Shown here one piece after another: positions 33,608 through 43,143 of a stretch of DNA of 64,000 nt. Numbering within the stretch: the first letter of the stretch is position 1; every line of letters begins with the position of its first letter. The DNA comes from Actinomycetota bacterium. GTDB taxonomy: Bacteria > Actinomycetota > Thermoleophilia > Solirubrobacterales > Solirubrobacteraceae. The notes under the pieces are model-generated. The model ran no database searches and was not told the DNA's origin. It saw nothing but the letters and a program-made list of their open reading frames with translations. The position numbers and the translations under genes are program-made. The DNA is taken from contig VAWY01000025.1 in the NCBI GenBank assembly GCA_005888335.1, positions 1 to 64,000 on the forward strand. Reading direction: 5' to 3'.

Positions 33608-34138
33608 ATGGCCCTCGACCGCGCACAGACGCTCCGCGGCGCCCTCGCCGGCGCGGTCGCCGCTGGGGTCTGGGCCGCCCAGCAGCCGCTCGACAAGCGG
33701 GTGTTCGGCGTCGAGTACGACGACGTCGAGCTGCTCGGCAAGCTCGTCACCCGCGGCCCGGCCTGGGTCCCCGTGGGCACCGCCTTGCACGTCGCCAACG
33801 GCGCGCTGTTCGGCGCCGCCTACGCGAATCTGGCGCCGCGGCTGCCGCTGCCCTCGTGGGCGCGCGGGCCCGCCGCCGCGCTGGCCGAGCACGCGTCGAC
33901 CTGGCCGCTGACCGGACTCGCCGACTCGCTGCACCCCGCGCGCGACGACCTCCCGCGCGTGATGACGTCGCCGCGCGCCTTCGTGCAGGCGACGTGGCGC
34001 CACCTCCTCTTCGGCGTCGTCCTCGGCGAGCTCGAGCGGCGCCTCAACACGTCGGCCGCCGGCGAGCTGCCCAGCTACGAGCACGTCGTCAGCTCCAACG
34101 GCCACGGGCGCTTCGAGGAAGCCGTCAGCACGCGTTGA
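33608..34138 (+). CDS. Hypothetical membrane-associated protein
   Basis: 176 residues. I start at ATG 33608, which has a GGGAG site and gives the conserved-looking [24 protein letters not shown]. One or two hydrophobic segments (9-25 and ~55-72, [24 protein letters not shown]) and a terminal helix. Family not recognised; a glycine-rich zipper-like pattern suggests membrane insertion. It is divergent from the PlsC-GpsA gene by 45 bp and upstream of typA by 10 bp. Confidence 0.65.
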   Translation: MALDRAQTLRGALAGAVAAGVWAAQQPLDKRVFGVEYDDVELLGKLVTRGPAWVPVGTALHVANGALFGAAYANLAPRLPLPSWARGPAAALAEHASTWPLTGLADSLHPARDDLPRVMTSPRAFVQATWRHLLFGVVLGELERRLNTSAAGELPSYEHVVSSNGHGRFEEAVSTR

Positions 34139-34148
34139 AGGCTGAGGC

Positions 34149-35996
<1,848 letters not shown>

Positions 35997-36006
35997 CCCC
36001 CAAAGG

Positions 36007-36106
36007 CCCTCGCGAACGAAGTTCGCGCAAGCAATCGACGAAGTCGATCGCCAAGCCCCTCGCGAACGAAGTTCGCGCAAGCGATCGACGAAGTCGATCG
36101 CCAAGC
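36007..36106. repeat. Tandem 50-bp repeat with paired GAA-loop hairpins
   Basis: Two adjacent 50-bp copies (36007-36056 and 36057-36106) that differ by one base. Each holds CGCGAAC-GAA-GTTCGCG (7-bp stem) and GCGATCGAC-GAA-GTCGATCGC (9-bp stem, perfect in copy 2, one mismatch in copy 1). Copy 2 runs into the 3' end of tRNA-Thr. It lies between the typA stop and the convergent tRNA, so it may terminate both transcripts; a REP-type dispersed repeat is the alternative. Confidence 0.75.
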
Positions 36107-36176
36107 CCGCCCCCGGATTCGAACCGAGATCGTCCTCATTACAAGTGAGGTGCTCTGCCAGTTGAGCTAGGCGGGC
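36104..36176 (-). tRNA. tRNA-Thr (anticodon TGT)
   Basis: The 73-base minus-strand sequence folds as a complete cloverleaf: acceptor GCCCGCC/GGCGGGC, D arm GCTC/GAGC, anticodon stem CCTCA/TGAGG with loop CTTGTAA (anticodon TGT), T arm CTCGG-TTCGAAT-CCGGG and discriminator T. No CCA is encoded. Confidence 0.95.
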
Positions 36177-36267
36177 GACGCGCCGGAAACGCTAGTGGGC
36201 GCGTTCGTGGGTCCGGCGCGTCCGAAGCGCGTCGGACTCACGGACGCGTCCACTACCCTGCCGCCGC

Positions 36268-36852
36268 ATGTCCCGGAGGCTCTCAGTCGCGGCGCTCGCC
36301 GCCGCCCTCGCGCTCGCCGGCTGCGGCGGAGGCAACAACAAGAAAGCGGCGAACACCGGCACGGAGACCGCCGGGACCAAGCCCGCCGCCGCCGCCCCGC
36401 CTGCGCAGAAGGCGAGCTGCAAGGCGCCGTCGACGGAGGGCTCCTCCGACATCAAGCTCTCGCCGACCAAGAACCTCAGGCGCAAGCCGCGCATCCCACA
36501 CCAGAGCGGCAACGCGCCGGGATCGCTGAAGGCCCAGGACGTCGTGGTCGGCCACGGCGTGGCAGCCAACCCGGGTGACACGGTCACCGTCCAGTACGTC
36601 GGCGTGCGCTTCCGCGACGGCCAGCAGTTCGACGCCTCGTGGAACCGCCACCAGCCGTTCACCTTCCCGCTCGGCGCCGGGCAGGTCATCCAGGGCTGGG
36701 ACAAGGGGGTCGCGGGGATGTGCGTCGGTGGGCGCCGGCAGCTGACCATCCCGCCCGACCTGGCCTACGGCGCGCAGGGCGCTCCGCCCGACATCGCCCC
36801 GAACGAGACGCTGATCTTCGTCGTCGACCTCGTGAAGGTGCAGAAGGGCTAG
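36268..36852 (+). CDS. FKBP-type peptidyl-prolyl cis-trans isomerase, lipoprotein
   Basis: 194 residues. Lipoprotein signal MSRRLSVAALAAALALAGC, an Ala/Thr/Lys linker, and an FKBP domain (~100-194): GDTVTVQYVGVRFRDGQQFDASW, FPLGAGQVIQGWDKGVAGM and RQLTIPPDLAYGAQG. The active-site aromatic residues are kept. It folds secreted proteins at the outer face of the membrane. Confidence 0.93.
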   Translation: MSRRLSVAALAAALALAGCGGGNNKKAANTGTETAGTKPAAAAPPAQKASCKAPSTEGSSDIKLSPTKNLRRKPRIPHQSGNAPGSLKAQDVVVGHGVAANPGDTVTVQYVGVRFRDGQQFDASWNRHQPFTFPLGAGQVIQGWDKGVAGMCVGGRRQLTIPPDLAYGAQGAPPDIAPNETLIFVVDLVKVQKG

Positions 36853-36857
36853 ATGAC

Positions 36858-37943
36858 CTGAGCGCCGTCGACCGCGTCGCAGCGGACGCCCTCGCGCTGT
36901 GCGCGATCGCCGCCCCGACGGGCGCCGAGGAGGAGCGCGCGCGGGCCGTCGCCGAGCGGCTCGCCGAGGCCGGCGCGGCGCCCGCGCGCGACGCCGCGGG
37001 CAACGTCGTGGCGCGCTTCGGCCCGGACGACGGGCCGGCCGCGATCGTCGCCGCCCACCTCGACACGGTCTTCCCGGCGGACACGCCGCTCGAGCCGCGC
37101 CGCTCGCCCGGCGCGCTGCACGGGCCCGGGATCGGCGACGACTGCCTCGGCCTCGCGGCGCTCGCGCACGTCGCGCGGCGGCTCGCCGCGGGCCCGGCCC
37201 CCGCGCACCCGGTCGTCCTCGCGGCGACCGTCGGCGAGGAGGGCCTCGGCGACCTGCGCGGCGCCCGCGCGCTGCTCGACGCCTGCGCGTGCGACGCCTT
37301 CGTCGCGCTCGAGGGCCACGGGCGCGACACCCTGCAGACCGCGGGGATCGGCTCGGCGCGCCTGCGCGCCCGCTTCACCGGCCCCGGCGGGCACTCGTGG
37401 GGCGACCGCGGCGCGCCGTCAGCCGTGCACGCGCTGCTCGCCGCCGGCGCCCGGGCCATCGCCGCCGCCGGGGGCGCGCACGTCAACGTCGGCGTCGTCG
37501 GCGGCGGGACCTCGGTGAATACGATCGCCGCGGAGGCGGCGGCGGAGATCGACCTGCGCGACGCGGACGACGCCGCGCTGGAGGCCACCCGCGACCGCGT
37601 GGTGGCGGCCCTGCGCGCGGCGACCCCCACCGGGATCGAGCTCGTCATCGAGCCGCTCGGCCGCCGTCCCGCGGGGAGCACGCCGCCCGCCCATCCGCTC
37701 GTGCAGGCGGCGCGCGCCGCCCGCCGCGCAGCGGGGCTGCCCCCCGCCGAGGAGAACGCCTCGTCCACCGACGCCAACGCCGCGCTCGGCCGGGGGCTGC
37801 CGGCGATCTGCCTGGGCCTGACCCACGGCGCCGACGCGCACCGTCCCGACGAGTACGTCGAGCTCGAACCACTGGGGCCGGGCCTGGCCGCGCTCGAGGC
37901 CCTGATCGACGCTCTGGGCCGCGGGCTCCCGCAAGAGCGCTGA
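36858..37943 (+). CDS. M20 family metallopeptidase
   Basis: About 361 residues. Zinc ligand motifs of the M20 family: VAAHLDTVFP (H-x-D), GPGIGDDCLG, and the EE pair in ATVGEEGLGDL, then the dimerisation domain with FTGPGGHSWGDRGAPSAVHALL and the last His in GLTHGADAHRPDEYV. It resembles tripeptidase T-like/CPG2-type enzymes. No ATG, GTG or TTG in frame fits; CTG at 36858, five bases after the FKBP stop, begins the conserved part, so the start is uncertain. Confidence 0.85.
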   Translation: MSAVDRVAADALALCAIAAPTGAEEERARAVAERLAEAGAAPARDAAGNVVARFGPDDGPAAIVAAHLDTVFPADTPLEPRRSPGALHGPGIGDDCLGLAALAHVARRLAAGPAPAHPVVLAATVGEEGLGDLRGARALLDACACDAFVALEGHGRDTLQTAGIGSARLRARFTGPGGHSWGDRGAPSAVHALLAAGARAIAAAGGAHVNVGVVGGGTSVNTIAAEAAAEIDLRDADDAALEATRDRVVAALRAATPTGIELVIEPLGRRPAGSTPPAHPLVQAARAARRAAGLPPAEENASSTDANAALGRGLPAICLGLTHGADAHRPDEYVELEPLGPGLAALEALIDALGRGLPQER

Positions 37944-38006
37944 CGTGTGTCACCCTCTGCGGCGGGTAGGTCGCCAGGAAAGAGCGAGAAACCAGGAGCC
38001 TGCGAC

Positions 38007-38390
38007 ATGACCGACAAGTACGACCCTCTCGCCGAGGAGGAGGCCCAGGCGGCCGCCGCCGAGGCGCGCCGGATCGGCGGCAAGCCGACCCGAGACCTCG
38101 AGGAGGACCTCCCCCACGACCCGGCCTTCGACCCCGTCTACGAGGCGGGCGGCGGCGACGCCGAGGGCTGGGAGATGGCCGAGGAGGAGCTCATCGAGCA
38201 CGCCGAGCACGGCCCGGCCAAGCCCGAGGTCCAGATCCACGTGCGCGAGGAGTACGACCGCTTCACCGAGGAGCCCGACCAGGCCGTCTACGGCGAGCCC
38301 GACGAGCTCGACGTGACCGAGGTCACGCGTGACCCGCGCGAGCGCGGGGATGACCCGGGCGAGGGCCCGAGGATCGCGGCCGACCGTTGA
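38007..38390 (+). CDS. Acidic hypothetical protein
   Basis: 127 residues, very acidic (many Glu/Asp), no membrane segment, no family recognised. ATG at 38007 has AGGAG nine bases upstream. Such low-complexity acidic proteins with the MTDKYDPLAEEEAQ-type start are common in actinobacteria and are often stress-related, but no function can be read. Its TGA is the first triplet of a long hairpin element. Confidence 0.7.
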   Translation: MTDKYDPLAEEEAQAAAAEARRIGGKPTRDLEEDLPHDPAFDPVYEAGGGDAEGWEMAEEELIEHAEHGPAKPEVQIHVREEYDRFTEEPDQAVYGEPDELDVTEVTRDPRERGDDPGEGPRIAADR

Positions 38391-38553
38391 TGGCCCCGGC
38401 CGCGAGTCCGACGGGTTCCGTACGCCGCAGGGCGGCGCCTGGACCCACGTCCCGATCCTCGACGTGCCTGGGGCACGCCTTCGGATGGGCCGCGGCCCCA
38501 GGCTTGGCCTGCGGCGCCCGGGCGACCCCCCGGACCCACGACCGGGGCCATTA
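38388..38553. repeat. 166-bp long-hairpin element C
   Basis: Inverted repeat whose outer arms are TGATGGCCCCGG and TAATGGCCCCGG (reading each strand 5' to 3'), with an inner CGCCGCAGG/CCTGCGGCG pair and a centre CGTGCC-TGG-GGCACG at 38463-38477, exactly the midpoint. Roughly three quarters of positions can pair. It fills the gap between the acidic protein gene and ligD, beginning at the upstream stop codon and ending 6 bp before the ligD start. Same length and architecture as 41800-41965 and 46529-46695. Confidence 0.6.
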
Positions 38554-38559
38554 GCCGGC

Positions 38560-39312
38560 ATGGCGCGGGACCGGCTCGCCGAGTACCGCGCCAAGCGGGA
38601 CTTCGCCACGACCGCCGAGCCGGCGGGCGAGGCCGGCCGGGAGGGCGAGACGGCCCCCGCGCCGGTGGCGTCCGGCCAGTTCGTCGTCCAGGAGCACCAC
38701 GCCACCCGCCTGCACTGGGACCTGCGGCTCGAGCACGACGGCGTGCTCGCCTCGTGGGCGGTCCCCAACGGCATTCCGGACGACCCCAAGCGCAACCACC
38801 TGGCGGTGCGCACCGAGGACCACCCGCTGGAGTACCTCGAGTTCCACGGCGAGATCCCCAAGGGCCAGTACGGCGCGGGGACGATGACGATCTGGGACCG
38901 CGGGACGTACGAGGCCGAGAAGTGGCGCGGCGACGAGATCATCCTGACGTTCCACGGCGAGCGCCTGCAGGGCCGCTACGCCCTCATCCGGACCGGCAAG
39001 GGCGAGAACGCCAAGGACTGGCTCATCCACCGCATGGACCCGCCCGCCGATCCCGGCGCCGAGTGCCGCGCACGAGCGAGGGCTGGGCCTTCGAGGTCAA
39101 GTGGGACGGGATCCGCGCGATCGCCTACTCCCGGCCGGGGACCCTGCGCCTGGAGACGCGCAACCTGCGCGAGGTCACCGCGGGCTATCCGGAGCTGCGC
39201 AAGCTCAACCGCGCGCTCAGCTCGCACCGGGCGATCCTCGACGGCGAGATCGTGGCCTTCGACGAGCAGGGGCACCCGAGCTTCGCGCGCATGCAGCAGC
39301 GCATGCACCTGA
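38560..39312 (+). CDS. ligD: LigD 3'-phosphoesterase domain, separated from ligase by a frameshift
   Basis: Open frame of 250 residues; only the first ~165 are LigD-like. They form the 3'-phosphoesterase domain of non-homologous end-joining ligases: FVVQEHHATRLHWDLRLEHDGVLASWAVPNG, then EYLEFHGEIPKGQYGAGTM and a terminal DWLIHRMDPPADP. After about base 39063 the similarity jumps to another frame, and the rest of this open frame is an Arg/Ser-rich shadow of the ligase domain. Either a real frameshift or a sequencing error splits one gene, or the domain is made separately. Confidence 0.8.
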   Translation: MARDRLAEYRAKRDFATTAEPAGEAGREGETAPAPVASGQFVVQEHHATRLHWDLRLEHDGVLASWAVPNGIPDDPKRNHLAVRTEDHPLEYLEFHGEIPKGQYGAGTMTIWDRGTYEAEKWRGDEIILTFHGERLQGRYALIRTGKGENAKDWLIHRMDPPADPGAECRARARAGPSRSSGTGSARSPTPGRGPCAWRRATCARSPRAIRSCASSTARSARTGRSSTARSWPSTSRGTRASRACSSACT

Positions 39313-40886
39313 CGTCCGAGTCGCTCATCCGCCGGCGGGCGCGGGAGGTGCCGGTGGTGTACGTGATCTTCGACGTCCTGTGGCTCGACGGCCACTCGCT
39401 CATGGACCGCCCGCTGCGCGAGCGCCGCGAGCTTCTCGAGTCGCTCGGCCTCAACGGGCCCAACTGGCAGACGCCCGCCCAGCTGCACGGCGACGGCAAG
39501 GAGCTGCTCGCCGCCACCGCGGCCGCCGGGCTCGAGGGGCTGATCGTCAAGCGCCTGGACTCCGGTTACGAGCCCGGGCGGCGGACCGGCGCCTGGGTCA
39601 AGGTCAAGAACGTCAAGCGCGACGAGTTCGTCATCGTCGGCTGGGAGCCGGGCGAGGGGCGGCGCGAGCACCGCATCGGCTCGCTGCTCATCGCCCGGCA
39701 CGACCCCGAGACCGGCGAGCTCGTCTACGCCGGCGAGGTCGGCACGGGCTTCACCGACCAGACGCTCGACGACCTCGCGCGCCGCCTGGCGCCGCTGCGC
39801 ATCGACCACAGCCCGCTCTCCGACGAGACGCGCCGGCCGCCGCGCACGGCCTGCTGGGTCGAGCCGCTGCTGCTGGCTGAGATCGAGTTCACCGACATGA
39901 CCAAGGACGGCATGTTGCGCCACCCGTCGTTCAAGGGGCTGCGCGCCGACAAGCAGCCGCCGATCGAGGTCGTCGCCGAGCTGCCGAAGGACGGCCGCGA
40001 GATCGTCGTGGAAGGCCGGGAGATCAAGGTCTCCAACTGGTCGAAGGTCCTGTGGCCGAAGACCGGCTTCACCAAGGGCGACCTCGTCAGCTACTACGCG
40101 CGGATCGCGCCGGTCCTCCTCCCCCACCTCGAGGATCGCCCGCTGACGCTCAAGCGCTATCCCAACGGCGTCGAGGGGCAGCACTTCTACGAGAAGAACT
40201 GCCCGCGCCACCGGCCCGACTGGGTGCAGACGGCGACGGTCACGATGTCGAGGAAGAAGATCGACTTCTGCCTCGCGCGGGACACCGCGACGCTCGTGTG
40301 GCTGGCCAACCTCGCCGACATCGAGCTGCACACCTCGCTCTCACGGGTGCCGGAGATCGGCCGGCCGACGATGATGGTCTTCGACCTCGACCCGGGGCCG
40401 CCCGCCGACCTCGTGCAGTGCTGCGAGGTGGCGCTCGTGCTGCGCGGGCTCTTCGAGGGCGTCGGGCTGCAGTCGCTGGCCAAGACCTCGGGATCCAAGG
40501 GCCTGCAGGTCTACGTGCCGCTCAACGTGCCCGACGCGACCTACGCCCAGACGAAGGGCTTCTCGCGCCAGGTCGCCGAGCTGCTCGAGACGCAGCTGCC
40601 CGATCTCGTGGTGTCGCGGATGACCAAGTCGCTGCGCGGCGGCAAGGTGCTCGTCGACTGGTCGCAGAACGACGAGAAGAAGACGACGGTCAACGTCTAC
40701 TCGGTGCGCGCGCGCGAGCGCCCGACGGTCTCGACGCCGGTGAGCTGGGACGAGGTGCGCGCCTGCCTGGACGCCGGCGACGCGAGCCTGCTGTCGTTCG
40801 ACACCGAGCAGGTCCTCGGCCGCGCCGACGAGCTCGGCGACCTCTTCGCGCCGGCGCTCCGCGTCCAGCAGCGCCTGCCGGTGTAG
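39063..40886 (+). CDS. ligD: LigD ATP-dependent ligase and polymerase domains
   Basis: 607 residues from a GTG at 39063. The ligase domain (1-310) has the nucleotidyl-transfer lysine in FEVKWDGIRAIAY, LDGEIVAFDEQG, EGLIVKRLDSGYEPGRR and WVKVKN. The polymerase/primase domain (~330-607) has KVLWPKTGFTKGDLVSYYARIAP, FDLDPGPP (metal Asp pair) and TSGSKGLQVYVPL. With the preceding phosphoesterase domain the order PE-LIG-POL matches Pseudomonas-type LigD. The short peptide that usually links PE and ligase (with MLA-type residues) is missing at the junction, so a small deletion probably caused the frameshift. No ku gene is in the window. Confidence 0.88.
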   Translation: MPRTSEGWAFEVKWDGIRAIAYSRPGTLRLETRNLREVTAGYPELRKLNRALSSHRAILDGEIVAFDEQGHPSFARMQQRMHLTSESLIRRRAREVPVVYVIFDVLWLDGHSLMDRPLRERRELLESLGLNGPNWQTPAQLHGDGKELLAATAAAGLEGLIVKRLDSGYEPGRRTGAWVKVKNVKRDEFVIVGWEPGEGRREHRIGSLLIARHDPETGELVYAGEVGTGFTDQTLDDLARRLAPLRIDHSPLSDETRRPPRTACWVEPLLLAEIEFTDMTKDGMLRHPSFKGLRADKQPPIEVVAELPKDGREIVVEGREIKVSNWSKVLWPKTGFTKGDLVSYYARIAPVLLPHLEDRPLTLKRYPNGVEGQHFYEKNCPRHRPDWVQTATVTMSRKKIDFCLARDTATLVWLANLADIELHTSLSRVPEIGRPTMMVFDLDPGPPADLVQCCEVALVLRGLFEGVGLQSLAKTSGSKGLQVYVPLNVPDATYAQTKGFSRQVAELLETQLPDLVVSRMTKSLRGGKVLVDWSQNDEKKTTVNVYSVRARERPTVSTPVSWDEVRACLDAGDASLLSFDTEQVLGRADELGDLFAPALRVQQRLPV

Positions 40887-40896
40887 CGTCCGCGGC

Positions 40897-41802
40897 ATGC
40901 GGCGTCGCGCGCTCGTCCTTCTCGCCTGGGCCGCAGGCCTGCTGGGCGCGGCGGCCCCGGCGGCGGCCGCCGGCCCGACCGCGGCGACCGCCCCGACGCG
41001 CACGGTTCACGTGGGCAAGCTCACGCTCGGCTACCGGTCGATCGGGACGGGCCGCCCCATCGTCTTCATCATGGGCCTGGGCGGCACGATGGACGGCTGG
41101 GACCCGACGTTCCTCGACGCGGTCGCGGCGGCGGGGCGCCGGGTCGTCGTCTTCGACAACGAGGGCATCGGGCGCTCGACGACGCGGCGCGGCGTCCTGA
41201 CCATCCGGCGGATGGGCGACGACGCGGCCGGGCTGATCGGCGCCCTGCACCTGCGCGGCGCCGACGTCGTCGGCTGGTCGATGGGCGGGATGATCGCCCA
41301 GAGCCTGGCGGTGCGCCATCCGCGCTCGCTGCGGCGGCTCGTCCTGCTCGCCACCGCGCCGGGCGACGGGAAGTTCGTCGCGCCGCTGCCCGACGCCCTC
41401 TCGGTGCTCGCCGGCGGGTCGAGCGCCAACCCGGCGGCGCTGCTCGGGCTGCTCTTCCCGCCCGACCAGACCGAGGCGATGAACCACTTCGTCGCCGACC
41501 TGGCCATGCGCAAGGGCTTCTCGGCGATCGCGCCGGCGAAGGTCACCGCGCGGCAACTGGGCGCCGCGACGGTCTGGTCGCAGGGAGGCGACCGCGACGG
41601 CAGGCGCGTCGCGCGCCTGCGGCTGCCGGTCCTCGTGGGCGGCGGCGCCGAGGACCACCTCCTGCCGGTCGGCAACCAGCGCCACCTCGCCGGGCTCATC
41701 CCCGGGGCCCACCTGGTCGTGTACCCCGACGCCGCCCACGCGTTCTTCTTCCAGGACGCGGCCGACTTCCTGCCCCGCCTCGCCGAGTTCCTCAGCGGCT
41801 AG
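40897..41802 (+). CDS. Secreted alpha/beta hydrolase
   Basis: 301 residues with a signal peptide (ALVLLAWAAGLLGAAAPAAAA). Alpha/beta hydrolase core: VFIMGLGGTMDGWDP (oxyanion), nucleophile elbow VGWSMGGMIAQ, acid near LVGGGAEDHLLP and catalytic His in DAAHAFFFQ. Substrate unknown. Starts 10 bp after ligD. Its stop codon TAG is also the first triplet of the 166-bp hairpin element. Confidence 0.88.
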   Translation: MRRRALVLLAWAAGLLGAAAPAAAAGPTAATAPTRTVHVGKLTLGYRSIGTGRPIVFIMGLGGTMDGWDPTFLDAVAAAGRRVVVFDNEGIGRSTTRRGVLTIRRMGDDAAGLIGALHLRGADVVGWSMGGMIAQSLAVRHPRSLRRLVLLATAPGDGKFVAPLPDALSVLAGGSSANPAALLGLLFPPDQTEAMNHFVADLAMRKGFSAIAPAKVTARQLGAATVWSQGGDRDGRRVARLRLPVLVGGGAEDHLLPVGNQRHLAGLIPGAHLVVYPDAAHAFFFQDAADFLPRLAEFLSG

Positions 41803-41967
41803 TACCGGTGTTCGTAAGTACGTGCGGTCGCCCGGGTGTCGCCGGCGCCGGCTGACGCCGCACGGCGACCGGAAGTGTGCCGAGGCACATGATCCGGTCG
41901 TCGGGTGGCGTCAGGCGGTGATCGGCGCCGCCCGGAACCGTGCGTACTTGCGAATGCCGGTACTAGC
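41798..41967 (+). repeat. 166-bp long-hairpin element A
   Basis: A near-perfect giant inverted repeat between convergent genes. The outer 29 bases (41800-41828) pair with 41937-41965 with five differences, all transitions; inner arms 41852-41873 pair again with three differences; the midpoint is TGTGCC-GA-GGCACA (41876-41889). In + strand RNA all seven transitions become G-U pairs, in minus-strand RNA they would be A-C mismatches, so I assign it to the + strand. Two flanking bases extend the stem on each side. Confidence 0.8.
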
Positions 41968-41968
41968 G

Positions 41969-42352
41969 CTAGCCGGCCAGCTCGATCCACTCGTCGTCGC
42001 GGCGGCCGAGCACGACGTCGTGCACGCCGTGGTCATCGACGACGCGGAAGCGCGCCTCGTCCTCGGTCGTGCCCGGCCGGTCGACGACCTGGACGAGGTG
42101 CAGCTCGCGGATCTGGGTGCCCGGGTGCGCGCGCTCGTGGACAGCGCGCGCCGCCGCCTCGATGGTGGCCCGCTCCCAGCCGCGGTCGGCGGCGCGAGCG
42201 GCGGCCAGCGCCCGGTTGGCCTCCTCGAGCTGCGCGCCGAAGCGGTTCTCGAGCTCGCGCCGCCGCCGCGCCGCGCCCGCCGCTCCGAGCGCGAAGAGCA
42301 CGACGACGAGCGCGACGATGACGATGAGGAGGACTTCGAGCCAGGCCGGCAC
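41969..42352 (-). CDS. Hypothetical single-pass membrane protein
   Basis: 127 residues. N-terminal membrane helix (WLEVLLIVIVALVVVLFALGAAG), a charged helical stretch (RRRRELENRFGAQLEEANRALAAA) and a C-terminal soluble part (VHDVVLGRRDDEWIELAG). Family not recognised. It lies 3 bp after the SigH-like gene, as the last member of the cysS-rlmB-sigH strand. Confidence 0.7.
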   Translation of the reverse strand: MPAWLEVLLIVIVALVVVLFALGAAGAARRRRELENRFGAQLEEANRALAAARAADRGWERATIEAAARAVHERAHPGTQIRELHLVQVVDRPGTTEDEARFRVVDDHGVHDVVLGRRDDEWIELAG

Positions 42353-42355
42353 GCC

Positions 42356-43003
42356 CTACAGCGTGACGTTCCGCGCCCGCAAATGCGCGCCGACCTTGCG
42401 CTTGACGCGCTGCAGGGCGTTGTCGACGGTCTTGGTATCGCAGCCCAGGCGTCCGCCGATCGCCTCGTAGGAGTAGCCGTCCAAATAGAGCGACAGGACC
42501 CGCGACTCGAGCTCCGACAGCGCCGTCGACAGGCAGTCGACCAGCGAGCGCAGCTCCTCGGACGAGATCGCCTGCAGGACGGGGTCGCGCGCCTCGGGCC
42601 CGGGGATGACCTCGTCGAGCGTCGGCTCGCCGTCGCTCGCCCCCGCGGGCGAGGACGCGAACGAGACGTAGCCGTTGAGCGGCGTGTGCTTGTTGCGCGT
42701 GGCGGTCTTGACCGCCGTGATGATCTGGCGCGTGATGCAGAGCTCCGCGAAGTTGCGGAAGCTCGACTCGCGGTCCGAGCGGTAGTCGCGCACCGCCTTG
42801 TAGAGGCCGACCAGGCCCTCCTGGATGAGGTCGTCGCTGTCGCCGCCGGCCAGGAAGTACGACGAGGCCTTCAGCCGGACGAAGCCGTAGTACCGGCGCA
42901 CGAGGCGGTCGTACGCGTCGGGGTTGCCCTGCTTGGCCAAGGCGATGAGGAAGCCATCATCAACCTGGAGCTGACCTTGAGGGTTGCTGGACAGTCGCGC
43001 CAA
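42356..43003 (-). CDS. sigH: RNA polymerase sigma factor, SigH (sigma-30) type
   Basis: 215 residues. It closely follows the Firmicutes sporulation sigma-H pattern: KASSYFLAGGDSDDLIQEG in region 2, FAELCITRQIITAVKTATRNKHTPLN, and SRVLSLYLDGYSYEAIGGRL with VDNALQRVKRKVGAHL in region 4. The start is TTG, supported by GGAGG seven bases upstream. Position after cysS-rlmB mirrors the Bacillus cysS-rlmB-sigH region. In this lineage its regulon is unknown; sporulation should not be assumed. Confidence 0.92.
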   Translation of the reverse strand: MARLSSNPQGQLQVDDGFLIALAKQGNPDAYDRLVRRYYGFVRLKASSYFLAGGDSDDLIQEGLVGLYKAVRDYRSDRESSFRNFAELCITRQIITAVKTATRNKHTPLNGYVSFASSPAGASDGEPTLDEVIPGPEARDPVLQAISSEELRSLVDCLSTALSELESRVLSLYLDGYSYEAIGGRLGCDTKTVDNALQRVKRKVGAHLRARNVTL

Positions 43004-43010
43004 AACGGGT

Positions 43011-43015
43011 CCTCC
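43011..43015 (-). promoter_or_regulatory. Ribosome binding site of the sigH-like gene
   Basis: GGAGG on the minus strand, seven bases before the TTG at 43003; it is what supports the non-standard TTG start. Confidence 0.65.
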
Positions 43016-43143
43016 AAACGGCCGCCCTCATGGCGGCCGGTCGTCGATTCCCGCTGACGCGCCCTCCCAGGGCGCCAGCTCCTCCACCGACCCGAGGCTT
43101 GACCTCAGGTTGAGCGTAACTTTTGCGGAGTTATGGACAGATG

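Noticed and set aside
36007..36106. Possible CRISPR-like repeat
   Set aside because: Only two directly adjacent copies without spacers and no cas genes; better read as a tandem hairpin repeat.
39063..39312. LigD break explained by recoding or selenocysteine
   Set aside because: The break is a change of frame with missing linker residues, not an in-frame UGA, and no slippery site is visible.
42356..43003. Evidence for endospore formation
   Set aside because: A SigH-type sequence alone does not show sporulation; no spo genes are in the window.
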